Shown here one piece after another: positions 7,344 through 16,000 of a stretch of 64,000 nucleotides of DNA; within the stretch, counting starts at the first letter, position 1; the number at the start of each line of letters is the position of its first letter. The translations under genes were made by a program, and so were the position numbers. The DNA is from Thermohalobaculum sp039822785. GTDB taxonomy: Bacteria > Pseudomonadota > Alphaproteobacteria > Rhodobacterales > Rhodobacteraceae. The DNA lies in contig JBCBMO010000006.1 in NCBI GenBank assembly GCA_039822785.1, forward strand, positions 124,001 to 188,000, in the 5' to 3' direction. The notes under the pieces were generated by a model. It ran no database searches. It worked only from the letters and a program-made list of their open reading frames with translations, and was not told the origin of the DNA.

Positions 7344-10146
7344 CGGCACGCAGATCGAGACGATCGCCTTCACCCTCGACGGTCGCGAGGTGGAGGCCTA
7401 TCCCGGCGAGACGATCTGGGCCGTCGCCAAGCGCCTCGGCAACACGATCCCGCATCTGTGTCACCGCGATGCGCCGGGCTACCGCGCCGACGGCAACTGC
7501 CGGGCCTGTGTGGTCGAGATCGAGGGGGAGCGGACGCTCGCCGCCTCCTGCGTGCGCACGCCGCGGGCGGGCATGGTGGTGAACACCGGGTCGGCGCGGG
7601 CCGAGACCTCCCGCAAGCTGGTCATGGAGCTCTTGCTCGCCGACCAGCCGGCGCGCAGCGATGCCCATGACCGCGACAGCCACCTCTGGGCCATGGCGGA
7701 CCTGCAGGGCGTCGACCGCTCCCGCTTTCCGGCGCTGGAGGCGCACCGCGTGCCGCTGCGCGACGACAGCCATGTCGCCATGCGGGTTAACCTGGATAGC
7801 TGCATCCAGTGCAACCTCTGCGTCCGCGCATGCCGCGAGGTGCAGGTGAACGACGTCATCGGCATGGCCGGGCGCGGGCACGACAGCGTCATCGTCTTCG
7901 ACCAGGACGACCCCATGGGCGACAGCACCTGCGTCGCCTGCGGCGAGTGCGTGCAAGCCTGCCCCACCGGCGCCCTGATGCCCGCCGCCGCGGTGGACGC
8001 CGAGGAGCGTGGATCGTCGAAGGACTACGACCGCGAGGTCAGCTCCGTCTGCCCCTATTGCGGCGTCGGCTGCCAGCTGTCGTTCAAGATCAAGAAGGAT
8101 GACGCCGGCGCGGAGCGCATCGCCTGGGTCGAGGGGATCGAGGGCCCGGCCAACCAGAACCGCCTCTGCGTCAAGGGCCGCTTCGGCTTCGACTACATCC
8201 ACCATCCGCACCGGCTGACGGTGCCGCTGATCCGCCGCGACGACGCGCCGGCCAAGGGCCTGAACGTCGATCCTTCGAACCCCTGGACCCACTTCCGGGA
8301 AGCCACCTGGGAGGAGGCCCTGGACCGTGCCGCCGGCGGCTTCACCCACCTGCGGGACACCCACGGCGGGCGCGCCGTGGCGGGCTTCGGCTCGGCCAAG
8401 GGCTCGAACGAGGAAGCGTACCTGTTCCAAAAGCTCATCCGCACGGGCTTTGGGCATAACAACGTCGACCACTGCACCCGGCTCTGCCACGCGTCCTCGG
8501 TGGCAGCGCTTGGCGAGAACGTGGGCTCCGGCGCCGTGACGGCGGGTTTCCGCGAGATCGAGAACGCCGACGTCGCCATCGCCATCGGCTGCAACCCGAT
8601 GGAGAACCACCCCGTCGCCGCCACCTACTTCAAGCAATTCGCCAAGCGCGGCGGCAGGCTGATCCTGATGGACCCCCGCGGCCACGGGCTGGCGCGTTTC
8701 TCCAGCCACGTCCTGCAGTTCCGTCCCGGCACGGACGTCTCGATGCTGAACGCGATCATGCATGTGATCGTCGAGGAGGGGCTCTACGACCAGAACTACG
8801 TCGAGGGCTTCACTGAAGGGTTCGAGAAGCTCCGCGATCACCTGGCCGGCTTCAGCCCCGAGAAAATGGCGCCGATCTGCGGGATCGAGCCGGACGTGCT
8901 GCGCGACGTCGCCCGCACCTTCGCGGGCGCACGGGCGGGCATGATCTTCTGGGGCATGGGCGTCAGCCAGCACATCCACGGCACGGACAATGCGCGCTGC
9001 CTGATCTCGCTGGCGCTGCTGGCGGGCCATGTCGGGCGTCCCGGCACCGGGCTGCATCCGCTGCGCGGCCAGAACAACGTCCAGGGGGCCTCGGATGCGG
9101 GGCTGATCCCGCATGTCTTCCCCGACTACCAGTCGGTCAAGGAGGAGGGCCCGCGCAACCTGTTCGCCGAGATCTGGGACTACGAGCCCGATCCGACCCC
9201 CGGCCTGACGGTGGTCGAGATCGTCGACGCCATCGGGCGCGGCGAGATCAAGGGCCTCTATGTCATGGGCGAGAACCCGGCCATGTCGGACCCGGACCAG
9301 AACCACGCCCGCCACGCTCTCTCGACGCTGGAGCACTGCGTGGTGCAGGACGTCTTTCTCACTGAGACCGCGAACTTTGCCGATGTGATCCTGCCCGCCT
9401 CCGCCTGGCCGGAGAAGAACGGCACCGTCACCAACACCAACCGCGAAGTGCAGATGGGCCGTCAGGCGCTGCTGCCGCCGGGTGCGGCGCAGGAGGATTG
9501 GTGGATCATCGTCGAGCTTGCCCGTCGCCTCGGCCTCGACTGGTCCTATGCGCATCCCTCCGAGGTCTTCGGCGAGATGAAGCGGGGCATGAAGAGCCTC
9601 GACAACATCACCTGGGACCGGTTGGCGGGTGAGAACGCCGTGCAGTACCCCTGCCACGGCCCCGACCAGCCGGGCGAGAGCGTGGTCTTCGGCGACGGCT
9701 TCCCCCGCGCGGGCGGGCGGGCCAAGTTCACCCCCGCCGAGATCATCGCCCCGGCCGAGGCGACGGATGAGGCCTATCCCTTCATCCTGACCACGGGCCG
9801 CCAGCTCGAGCATTGGCACACGGGCTCGATGACCCGCCGCGCTACGGTGCTCGACCGGGTGGAGCCCGAGGCGAATGCCTCACTGCATCCCAAGACCCTG
9901 CGCAAGCTGGGCGTCGCCCCCGGGGAGATGCTGCGGATCGAAACCCGCCGCGGCGGCATCGAGATCATGGCCCGCGCCGACCGCGCGGTGGCCGAGGACA
10001 TGGTCTTCGTCCCCTTCGCCTACGTGGAGGCGGCGGCGAACATGCTGACGAACCCCCAACTCGACCCGTACGGCAAGATCCCGGAGTTCAAGTTCTCCGC
10101 CTGCCGCGTCACCCCCGTCCCCACCCCCACTGTGGCGGCGGAGTAA
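7336..10146 (+). CDS. fdsA: NAD-dependent formate dehydrogenase alpha (catalytic) subunit
   Basis: This 936-residue molybdopterin enzyme oxidises formate to CO2. A 2Fe-2S ferredoxin-like segment comes first (CHRDAPGYRADGNCRAC). It is followed by two 4Fe-4S ferredoxin-type clusters (CIQCNLCVRAC and CVACGECVQAC) and a CPYCGVGC cluster site that opens the bis-MGD domain. The metal ligand is Cys384 in HCTRLCHASS, the position of selenocysteine in E. coli FdhF. There is no Tat signal, so the enzyme is cytoplasmic. Architecture and the fused partner subunit resemble Methylobacterium FDH1, a tungsten enzyme; whether W or Mo is used here cannot be read from sequence. fdsC, fdsD and cofactor genes are not in the window. 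Confidence 0.95.
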   Translation: MPDGTQIETIAFTLDGREVEAYPGETIWAVAKRLGNTIPHLCHRDAPGYRADGNCRACVVEIEGERTLAASCVRTPRAGMVVNTGSARAETSRKLVMELLLADQPARSDAHDRDSHLWAMADLQGVDRSRFPALEAHRVPLRDDSHVAMRVNLDSCIQCNLCVRACREVQVNDVIGMAGRGHDSVIVFDQDDPMGDSTCVACGECVQACPTGALMPAAAVDAEERGSSKDYDREVSSVCPYCGVGCQLSFKIKKDDAGAERIAWVEGIEGPANQNRLCVKGRFGFDYIHHPHRLTVPLIRRDDAPAKGLNVDPSNPWTHFREATWEEALDRAAGGFTHLRDTHGGRAVAGFGSAKGSNEEAYLFQKLIRTGFGHNNVDHCTRLCHASSVAALGENVGSGAVTAGFREIENADVAIAIGCNPMENHPVAATYFKQFAKRGGRLILMDPRGHGLARFSSHVLQFRPGTDVSMLNAIMHVIVEEGLYDQNYVEGFTEGFEKLRDHLAGFSPEKMAPICGIEPDVLRDVARTFAGARAGMIFWGMGVSQHIHGTDNARCLISLALLAGHVGRPGTGLHPLRGQNNVQGASDAGLIPHVFPDYQSVKEEGPRNLFAEIWDYEPDPTPGLTVVEIVDAIGRGEIKGLYVMGENPAMSDPDQNHARHALSTLEHCVVQDVFLTETANFADVILPASAWPEKNGTVTNTNREVQMGRQALLPPGAAQEDWWIIVELARRLGLDWSYAHPSEVFGEMKRGMKSLDNITWDRLAGENAVQYPCHGPDQPGESVVFGDGFPRAGGRAKFTPAEIIAPAEATDEAYPFILTTGRQLEHWHTGSMTRRATVLDRVEPEANASLHPKTLRKLGVAPGEMLRIETRRGGIEIMARADRAVAEDMVFVPFAYVEAAANMLTNPQLDPYGKIPEFKFSACRVTPVPTPTVAAE

Positions 10147-10195
10147 GCGCCCAGGGCCCGGTCGCCCAAGGCCCGGCTGCTCTGTGCTCGGCCGC

Positions 10196-11365
10196 TCAGG
10201 CGGCCGGCGCTTCCCGCAGCGGCATCTGTCCGGTCAGGATCGGGGCCATGTCGTCAACGAAGCGGGCCTCGTCGATGTAGGCGCGGGCGCGCTCGAAGGC
10301 GGTGCGGGCGATGCGCACCCGGCGCTCTGGGTCGTCGAGCAGGGCCTCGATCGTCTCCTCGAGATCCGAGAGGTCCCAGCGGCAGGCCACATAGGTCTCC
10401 CCGTCGACATAGAGGTCGGGCAGGGTGTCCAGGTGGCTCATGTCCTGTTTCACCAGCACCGCGCCGGTGGCAAAGGCCTCCATGTCGCGCCAGCAGAGCT
10501 CGCCGAAGCCGAAGGGGCTGAGCACGATCTTCGCGCCGTAGAGCTCCTCCATGAAGACCTTCCAGGACACCCCGCGCCCCTCGGCCATCCGCAGCCCGGG
10601 TCGGCGCGCCATGATCGCGCGGCTGCGGCTCAGCCACTCCTCGCGCATCTCGCGGTACCAGGGCGAGCCCTTGACGCCCAGGCGGATGTGCAGATCGATC
10701 GGGCGCGCCTGCCCCGCCTCGATCGGCATGGGCCGCCCGGCGAACAGCGGCAACAGGGTCGGGGCCATCAGGAAGCCGGGCGAGACGTTGAGCTTGGGCA
10801 GCATGCTGCGCGGCGCCTGCCAATCGACGGGCGTCCCCTCCAGCCCGTAGTGGCGCACGTAGAAATCGGTGAGGTTCGTGTCCTCCAGGAACGTCCGGAA
10901 CCACTGCTCGGGGTCGCGGAAGAGCGACTTCTTGTGGAAGCTGTCGATCCAGGGGTCGAGCCAGGCGCCCTGGCGCAGGTCGGTATGCGCGCTGGGGTCG
11001 AAATAGGCGATATGGGCCTCCGGGGTCGCTGCGCGCAGCCGCTCCAGGATCGCGCCGCCCTCCGCCGCGGCCGTAGTCCACCAAAGCTGTGCGATGACCG
11101 TGTCCGCCCCGGCCAGGGGCGCGGCACCGGCCCGCAGGGCATCCATCGAGACCAGCCGCAGCACCGTGCCGTAGCGGCGCTCGATCTCGGCGGCGTAGTG
11201 CAGAAAGGGGTAGATCTGCGCAAAGGCGATGCGGTTGGGCTCGTAGTAGATCGCCACCCGCCGCGCCGCGCGCCTGGGAAAGGGCCGGGCCAGATAGCGC
11301 CGCCGCGGCAGACCTAGCCGCGACGACAGCAGATACCGGTCCAGGGTGCGGGTGATGGGGAACAC
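10196..11365 (-). CDS. Glycosyltransferase family protein
   Basis: This 389-residue protein has a basic N-terminus and then a GT-B-like arrangement. The C-terminal donor-binding part contains KIVLSPFGFGELCWRDMEA and FATGAVLVKQDMSHLDTLPDLY, the pattern seen in glycosyltransferases of the exostosin/glycosyl-transferases-group-1 type. No signal peptide is evident. It is probably a cytoplasmic or membrane-peripheral enzyme of surface polysaccharide or glycoprotein synthesis. It is convergent with fdsA, 49 bases away, and follows a small membrane-protein gene on the same strand. Acceptor and donor are unknown. Confidence 0.72.
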   Translation of the reverse strand: MFPITRTLDRYLLSSRLGLPRRRYLARPFPRRAARRVAIYYEPNRIAFAQIYPFLHYAAEIERRYGTVLRLVSMDALRAGAAPLAGADTVIAQLWWTTAAAEGGAILERLRAATPEAHIAYFDPSAHTDLRQGAWLDPWIDSFHKKSLFRDPEQWFRTFLEDTNLTDFYVRHYGLEGTPVDWQAPRSMLPKLNVSPGFLMAPTLLPLFAGRPMPIEAGQARPIDLHIRLGVKGSPWYREMREEWLSRSRAIMARRPGLRMAEGRGVSWKVFMEELYGAKIVLSPFGFGELCWRDMEAFATGAVLVKQDMSHLDTLPDLYVDGETYVACRWDLSDLEETIEALLDDPERRVRIARTAFERARAYIDEARFVDDMAPILTGQMPLREAPAA

Positions 11366-11447
11366 GGCAGTCTCCGGTCGCAGCGGGGCGAATCGCCCGC
11401 CGCGACGCTAGCCCACCACGACCAGGCGGCGAGCGTCTTTCGTAGGG

Positions 11448-12128
11448 TCAGTTGAAGGGCGTGTCCGCCTGGGCCACTGCGGCCCCGATCTTCGACAGGA
11501 TCTCCGGATCGCTGCCGAGCGTGACGGCAAGCACCGATCCCAGACCCGCCACGAAGAGCACGACCACCGCGATCGCCGCCATGCGCCGACGTTTGCCCGC
11601 GAGCAGCGCCTCGATCTCTGCCTCCTCGTCGTCGGCCGAGGCCTTCGGCTTCTTCTTGCCGCCGATGATCTCCGTGCCGTCGGCCATGCGCATGGGCCCG
11701 GTCGGCTGCTCCATATAGGCGACGGGCCGGTGATCCACGGGCACGGCGCTGCTGGCGGTCTCGAGGAAGGCATTGACGTTGAAGCCGCTGCGCCCGGTCT
11801 TGCGCGACTTCAGCTGGCGCAGCGCAAAGGCAAGAAGCGCCAGTGCCTCCTCCCGCTCCGCCGCGTCGCAGGCCGGAAAGGCCCCCTCGGGCGCGCCGCT
11901 GTCGTAGTGGCCCCAGCGGAACCCGGCGGTGGCGAAGGCCTCGCGGATCGGCTCCGGCGCCTTCGAGAGTGCAAGCGCCGTCGCCTCCTCGCGGAACATG
12001 ATCGGCCGCTGCCGCCCAGCGTCACCCACGCGCCCGGCAAAGGCACTGAGGCGCTGCTGCAGCGGGTCATCGCCATCGGCGAGCTTGCTCTGCGGCACCA
12101 GATCGAAGTCGTAATTCAGGATCGGCAT
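11448..12128 (-). CDS. Hypothetical protein with one C-terminal membrane helix
   Basis: This 226-residue protein has no family that I recognise. The first 110 residues are soluble and mixed helical, with a conserved-looking FRWGHYDSGAPEGAF segment. A lysine-rich stretch (GGKKKPKAS) and acidic patch DDEEAEIEALL precede one hydrophobic helix at about residues 188-208, leaving a short C-terminal tail. The start at ATG 12128 is chosen because AGGAGGGGG sits seven bases upstream; an in-frame start at 12149 lacks this. It lies upstream of the glycosyltransferase gene on the same strand with an 82-base gap and diverges from the PfkB kinase gene. Confidence 0.7.
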   Translation of the reverse strand: MPILNYDFDLVPQSKLADGDDPLQQRLSAFAGRVGDAGRQRPIMFREEATALALSKAPEPIREAFATAGFRWGHYDSGAPEGAFPACDAAEREEALALLAFALRQLKSRKTGRSGFNVNAFLETASSAVPVDHRPVAYMEQPTGPMRMADGTEIIGGKKKPKASADDEEAEIEALLAGKRRRMAAIAVVVLFVAGLGSVLAVTLGSDPEILSKIGAAVAQADTPFN

Positions 12129-12284
12129 GGCGCTCCCCCTCCTGCCCATACGTCAGATTACCCGCGACTTTGGCAGCAGCGTGGCGGGCCGTGCGGTTGA
12201 CAACCTCGTCCGGGCGGGGAGGGTCGAGCGGGGGCCCGGCAGGGCCATCAGACACGCAACCAGCCGACCGCCGCCGGAGATCCC

Positions 12285-13367
12285 ATGAAATCGCTGCACG
12301 TAGGCTCCGCGATGATCGACATCATCTGCATCGTCGAGGCGCAGAACATCGAACGCATGAGCTTCTCGAACGATGCCAAGTCCTTCCTGATGTTGGAGGC
12401 CGGGCGCAAGCTGCCCGCCCAGTCGATCTCGACCCATGTGGGCGGGGGCGCCTGCAATACCGCCGTGGCCCTCGCCCGGCGGGGCTGGGAGGCGGCGGTG
12501 ATCGCGCGGGTGGGCGACGACCTGAACGCGGGCGCAGTGCGCGAACACCTGGCGGCGGAGGGTGTGGGCGCCGATTATCTCGCCACCGCGCCGGAGGCTG
12601 CGACGGGCACCGCCGTCATGGTCGCCAGCCATGACCGCAACGCCTCGATCTTCGTGCACCGCGGGGCGAACGAGGGGATCGGCGAGGGCGATCTGCCCGC
12701 CGCGGCCTTCGAGGGGCGCGACCTGGTGCATATCGCGCCGCTCTCCTCGCATTCGGCGGATATGTTCGGCGCCATCGCGGCGCGGGGACGGGCGGCAGGG
12801 GCGCGGGTGTCGGCCAATCCCGGCATTCGGCACCTGACCTCCCGCACGGCGGCGTTTCTCGAGGCCTTGGCGGATGTCGACCAGCTCTCGATCAACCGGG
12901 TGGAGGCGGAGGCGCTGGTCCCCGCGATCTGCGCGCAAACCGGCGAGGTCGCGGACAGTCTGCCCTCGGACGAGGCGCCCGCACTCCTGACCCGGGGGCT
13001 CTCGGGCGGGGGGTTTCAGATCGGGCTCTTGCGCTTTCTCGCCGCCCTGCGCGAGGCGGGACCGGATCACGTGGTGCTGACCGACGGCACCGACGGGGCC
13101 TGGCTTGCAGCGCCGGAGGGGGTGTTCTGGCGCCCCTCCCTGCCAGCCAAGGTCGCGGGCACCGCCGGGGCCGGCGATGCCTTCACCGCCACCCTCGCCG
13201 CCGCCCTGGCCGAAGGGGCCCCGCCGCCCGAGGCCATGCTGCAGGCGGGCGCCAACGCCGCCTCCGTCGTCAGCGTCGTCGACACCACCGAGGGGTTGCT
13301 GGGCCGCGAGGCCCTGCAGGCCGCCCTCGCCGAGGCCACCCACACCCCCCTCTTCCGCGCCGCTTGA
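12285..13367 (+). CDS. PfkB family carbohydrate/nucleoside kinase
   Basis: This is a 360-residue ribokinase-fold kinase. The N-terminal sugar-binding region contains HVGGGACNTAVALARRG, and the C-terminal signature GTAGAGDAFTATLA carries the catalytic Asp and the anion hole (second PfkB signature). The family phosphorylates sugars or nucleosides with ATP, and the substrate here is not evident. An unusually long loop with Phe, Asn and Lys residues (MSFSNDAKSF) follows the first strand. It is convergent with the polyamine genes; a hairpin begins ten bases after the stop codon. Confidence 0.85.
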   Translation: MKSLHVGSAMIDIICIVEAQNIERMSFSNDAKSFLMLEAGRKLPAQSISTHVGGGACNTAVALARRGWEAAVIARVGDDLNAGAVREHLAAEGVGADYLATAPEAATGTAVMVASHDRNASIFVHRGANEGIGEGDLPAAAFEGRDLVHIAPLSSHSADMFGAIAARGRAAGARVSANPGIRHLTSRTAAFLEALADVDQLSINRVEAEALVPAICAQTGEVADSLPSDEAPALLTRGLSGGGFQIGLLRFLAALREAGPDHVVLTDGTDGAWLAAPEGVFWRPSLPAKVAGTAGAGDAFTATLAAALAEGAPPPEAMLQAGANAASVVSVVDTTEGLLGREALQAALAEATHTPLFRAA

Positions 13368-13377
13368 GATAAGCGGC

Positions 13378-13504
13378 ATCCGGCGCGCAGCGCCGGATAA
13401 GTCGTCCGGGAGCGCTCGGCGGCAGCCTCGCAGCGAACTCGGGGCTGTGCTGCGGGAGCAGGTCCAGGCGCTCCCGAAAGAGCATCCGGCGCCGCGCGCC
13501 GGAT
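13378..13504. repeat. 127-base nested inverted repeat between convergent genes
   Basis: Two hairpins with the same 9-base stem flank the region: ATCCGGCGC-GCA-GCGCCGGAT at 13378-13398, and the same arms around CGC at 13484-13504. Between them CGGGAGCGC (13407-13415) is the inverse of GCGCTCCCG (13468-13476). The whole intergenic stretch can therefore fold as one large cruciform or as two separate hairpins, each about ten bases past the stop codon of one of the convergent genes. No T-tracts follow. It is either a pair of terminators or a mobile palindromic element. Confidence 0.7.
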
Positions 13505-13513
13505 TCCGCTTGG

Positions 13514-14884
13514 TCAGACGACCCGCAGATAGGCGTCGTATTCGATGTCGGGGACGCGGCCCATGAGGGTGGTGCGCTCCTGGCGCTTCATCGCGCCATA
13601 GACCCGCTGGAACTCGGCACCCAGCCAGTCGGTGACGAAGGGCGAGGTGGCGAAGGCCTGCTCGGCCATGGCCCAGGAGAGCGGCAGGGCCCCGCCCTCG
13701 CCGAGGCCGGGCTCGCGCCTGCGTGGCGGATCGGCCGGCTGGGCGCCGCGTTCGATCCCGTCCAGCGCCCCCGCCAGGACCGCTGCGGCCAGCAGGTAGG
13801 GGTTGGCATCGGCCCCGGCCAAGCGCGCCTCCAGCCGTGCTGCGGGCCCGGTCCATTCGGGCACCCGCACGGCGACGCCGCGGTTGTCGAGCCCCCAGGC
13901 CGCCACCATGGGCGCGTAGGAGCCGGGCTGGAACCGCCGGTAGCTGTTCAGATGCGGCGCATGCAGCAGCATGGTCGGCGCGAGGCTCTCGAGCACGCCG
14001 GCCACGGCCCGACGAAGCGGCGCGCCCGGCCCGCCGGCCTCCCCCTCGGCAAAGACCGACGCGCCGGTGCGGTCGGTGAGGCTGAGGTGCAGGTGCTGCC
14101 CGCTGCCGGCCATATCGCCGAAAGGCTTGGCCATGAAGCTCGCGTCGAGCCCCGCGCCGCGTGCCACGCCGCGCACCGCGCGCTTGAGCGCCACGATGTG
14201 ATCGCAGGCCGACAGCGCATCGCCCTGATGCGCGAGGTTGATCTCGAACTGCCCCGGCCCGAACTCGCAGATGGCCGTCTCCGCCGGCGCGCCCAGGGCC
14301 CGGGCGGCCGCGCCGATCTCGCCCAGGACCGGCTCGAAGGCGCGCATCACCTCCATGTCGTAGACCTGTGCCCGCGCCAGACGGCCCCCCGCCAAGGGGT
14401 TCATGGGCGGCAGCGGCGCCTCCCGGTCGATCAGGTAGAACTCGAGCTCCAACGCCATAATGGGGCGCAGCCCCATGCCCTCGGCCCGCTTCAGCACGCG
14501 CGCCAGCACGCCGCGCGGGTCGATCTCGGCGGTCGCCGTCCCGGTCTCGTCGGACAGCATGCACTGCACCTGCACCGCCGGGCGCCCGGCCCAGAGCATG
14601 GGTGCGATGCTCGCCTCGATGGGAATCATGATCCCGTCGGGATCGCCGCGCTCGATCGCCAGCCCCGCCTCCGGCACATCGACCGAGAAGATATCGAGCG
14701 CGAGCGTCGAGACCGGCAGGCGCATCTTACCCTGGCCCAGCTTCTCCAGCATCTCGATGGGCACCAGCTTGCCGCGCACCACGCCGTTGAGGTCGGCGAC
14801 ATAGACCTCCGCGACCTCCGCCTGGGGATAGGCCGCGCGCATCGCCGCCAGGCGCTCGGCGAAGCCGGGGGCCGCGTCCTTCAT
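13514..14884 (-). CDS. Glutamine synthetase-like gamma-glutamylpolyamine synthetase
   Basis: This 456-residue protein belongs to the glutamine synthetase family, in the branch that ligates glutamate to amines such as putrescine (PuuA type). The N-terminal beta-grasp part includes YVADLNGVVRGKLVP. The catalytic part includes ALELEFYLID, a metal-binding ETAICEFGPGQFEINL segment, KPFGDMAGSGQHLHLSL (ATP and metal) and the substrate segment NRGVAVRVP. Length and motifs fit PuuA rather than GlnA, and no adenylylation-site loop is obvious. The ATG overlaps the agmatinase stop as ATGA, giving translational coupling: agmatine to putrescine to gamma-glutamylputrescine would be consecutive steps. Confidence 0.87.
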   Translation of the reverse strand: MKDAAPGFAERLAAMRAAYPQAEVAEVYVADLNGVVRGKLVPIEMLEKLGQGKMRLPVSTLALDIFSVDVPEAGLAIERGDPDGIMIPIEASIAPMLWAGRPAVQVQCMLSDETGTATAEIDPRGVLARVLKRAEGMGLRPIMALELEFYLIDREAPLPPMNPLAGGRLARAQVYDMEVMRAFEPVLGEIGAAARALGAPAETAICEFGPGQFEINLAHQGDALSACDHIVALKRAVRGVARGAGLDASFMAKPFGDMAGSGQHLHLSLTDRTGASVFAEGEAGGPGAPLRRAVAGVLESLAPTMLLHAPHLNSYRRFQPGSYAPMVAAWGLDNRGVAVRVPEWTGPAARLEARLAGADANPYLLAAAVLAGALDGIERGAQPADPPRRREPGLGEGGALPLSWAMAEQAFATSPFVTDWLGAEFQRVYGAMKRQERTTLMGRVPDIEYDAYLRVV

Positions 14885-15876
14885 GGCGCCACCCCGCCGC
14901 CTGCGAACCCGCGCGCTTCGGCATAGAGGCAGGTGAGCGCCAGGGCGACCGAGGCGCCGGCGAGCGCGGTGATCTCGGCATGGTCGTAGGGCGGCGAGAC
15001 CTCGACCACATCCATGCCCACCAGGTTGACCGGCGCGCCGCCTGCACTCCCTAGGCCGCGGATGATCTCCATCGCCTGGTGCGTCGTGAGCCCACCGACC
15101 ACCGGCGTGCCGGTGCCGGGCGCATAGGCGGGGTCGAGCCCGTCGATGTCGAAGGTCAGGTAGCAGGGGTTGTCGCCCACCACCGCGCGGATGTGCGCAA
15201 CCGTCTCCGCGATCGGCGCAGCATGCACCGCCCGGGCATCCCGCACCACGAAATCGGAGGGGTCGGTATAGGTTGTGCGGATCCCCACCTGGATCGAGCG
15301 CTTGGGGTCCACCAACCCCTCCCGCGCGGCGTGGTAGAACATGGTGCCGTGGTCGATCCGCCCGTCCTCGTCGATCGCCGTGTCGCAATGGGCGTCGATC
15401 TGGATCAGGCTGAGGCCCGCCCCGTGCTTCGCCGCATGCGCCTTGAGGCTGGGATAGGTCGTGAAATGGTCGCCGCCGAGGGCCAGCACCCCGGCGCCCT
15501 GAGCGATGACACTGCCAAGGGCCGCCTCGATCTCAGCCGGCACCCGCTCGGGGTGGCCGAAATCGAAGTCGATATCGCCCCAGTCGGCCACCTTCATCAC
15601 CGCAAAGGGGTCGAAGGGCGAGGGCCAGGCGTGGCTCCAGGAAAGCTGGGTCGAGGCCTGCCGGATCGCCCGGGGCCCAAAGCGCGTGCCGGGGCGATTG
15701 GACACCGCGGTGTCGAAGGGCACGCCGACCACCGCCAGGTCGATCCCCGCCAGATCGCGCCGGTACTGCCGGCGGCAGAAGCTGGTGGCGCCCGAGTACA
15801 TCTGCTCGTCGTGCGTCACCGCCCCCGGCCCCTCGGCCAGAAAGGCGTAGTCCTTGCGATAGCGCGGCTCGTCCAC
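14881..15876 (-). CDS. speB: Agmatinase (ureohydrolase family)
   Basis: This 331-residue ureohydrolase has the binuclear manganese ligands in GGDHFTTYPSL, DAHCDT and DIDGLDPAYAPGTGTP. It should hydrolyse agmatine, or a similar guanidino compound such as guanidinobutyrate, to an amine and urea. The start is taken as GTG 15876 because AGGGGAC lies just upstream; a longer frame reading to 16029 has no homology-like content. It is the first gene of a two-gene operon with the gamma-glutamylpolyamine synthetase-like gene and diverges from the transaminase gene. Confidence 0.9.
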   Translation of the reverse strand: MDEPRYRKDYAFLAEGPGAVTHDEQMYSGATSFCRRQYRRDLAGIDLAVVGVPFDTAVSNRPGTRFGPRAIRQASTQLSWSHAWPSPFDPFAVMKVADWGDIDFDFGHPERVPAEIEAALGSVIAQGAGVLALGGDHFTTYPSLKAHAAKHGAGLSLIQIDAHCDTAIDEDGRIDHGTMFYHAAREGLVDPKRSIQVGIRTTYTDPSDFVVRDARAVHAAPIAETVAHIRAVVGDNPCYLTFDIDGLDPAYAPGTGTPVVGGLTTHQAMEIIRGLGSAGGAPVNLVGMDVVEVSPPYDHAEITALAGASVALALTCLYAEARGFAGGGVAP

Positions 15877-16000
15877 CGGTCGTCCCCTGATGCTGCGGGC
15901 CCACCTCAGCCCCGGCGATGGGCCGCGCGCAAGCCCTATTGCCCGCGCTCGGCCCCTCTGCCACCACTGCGGGGCCGCCCTGCAACCCCTCGAGGCCCGG

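Noticed and set aside
7219..9819. A long minus-strand frame opposite the formate dehydrogenase alpha gene
   Set aside because: It is a mirror of third-position GC bias; the plus strand encodes all conserved iron-sulfur and molybdopterin motifs.
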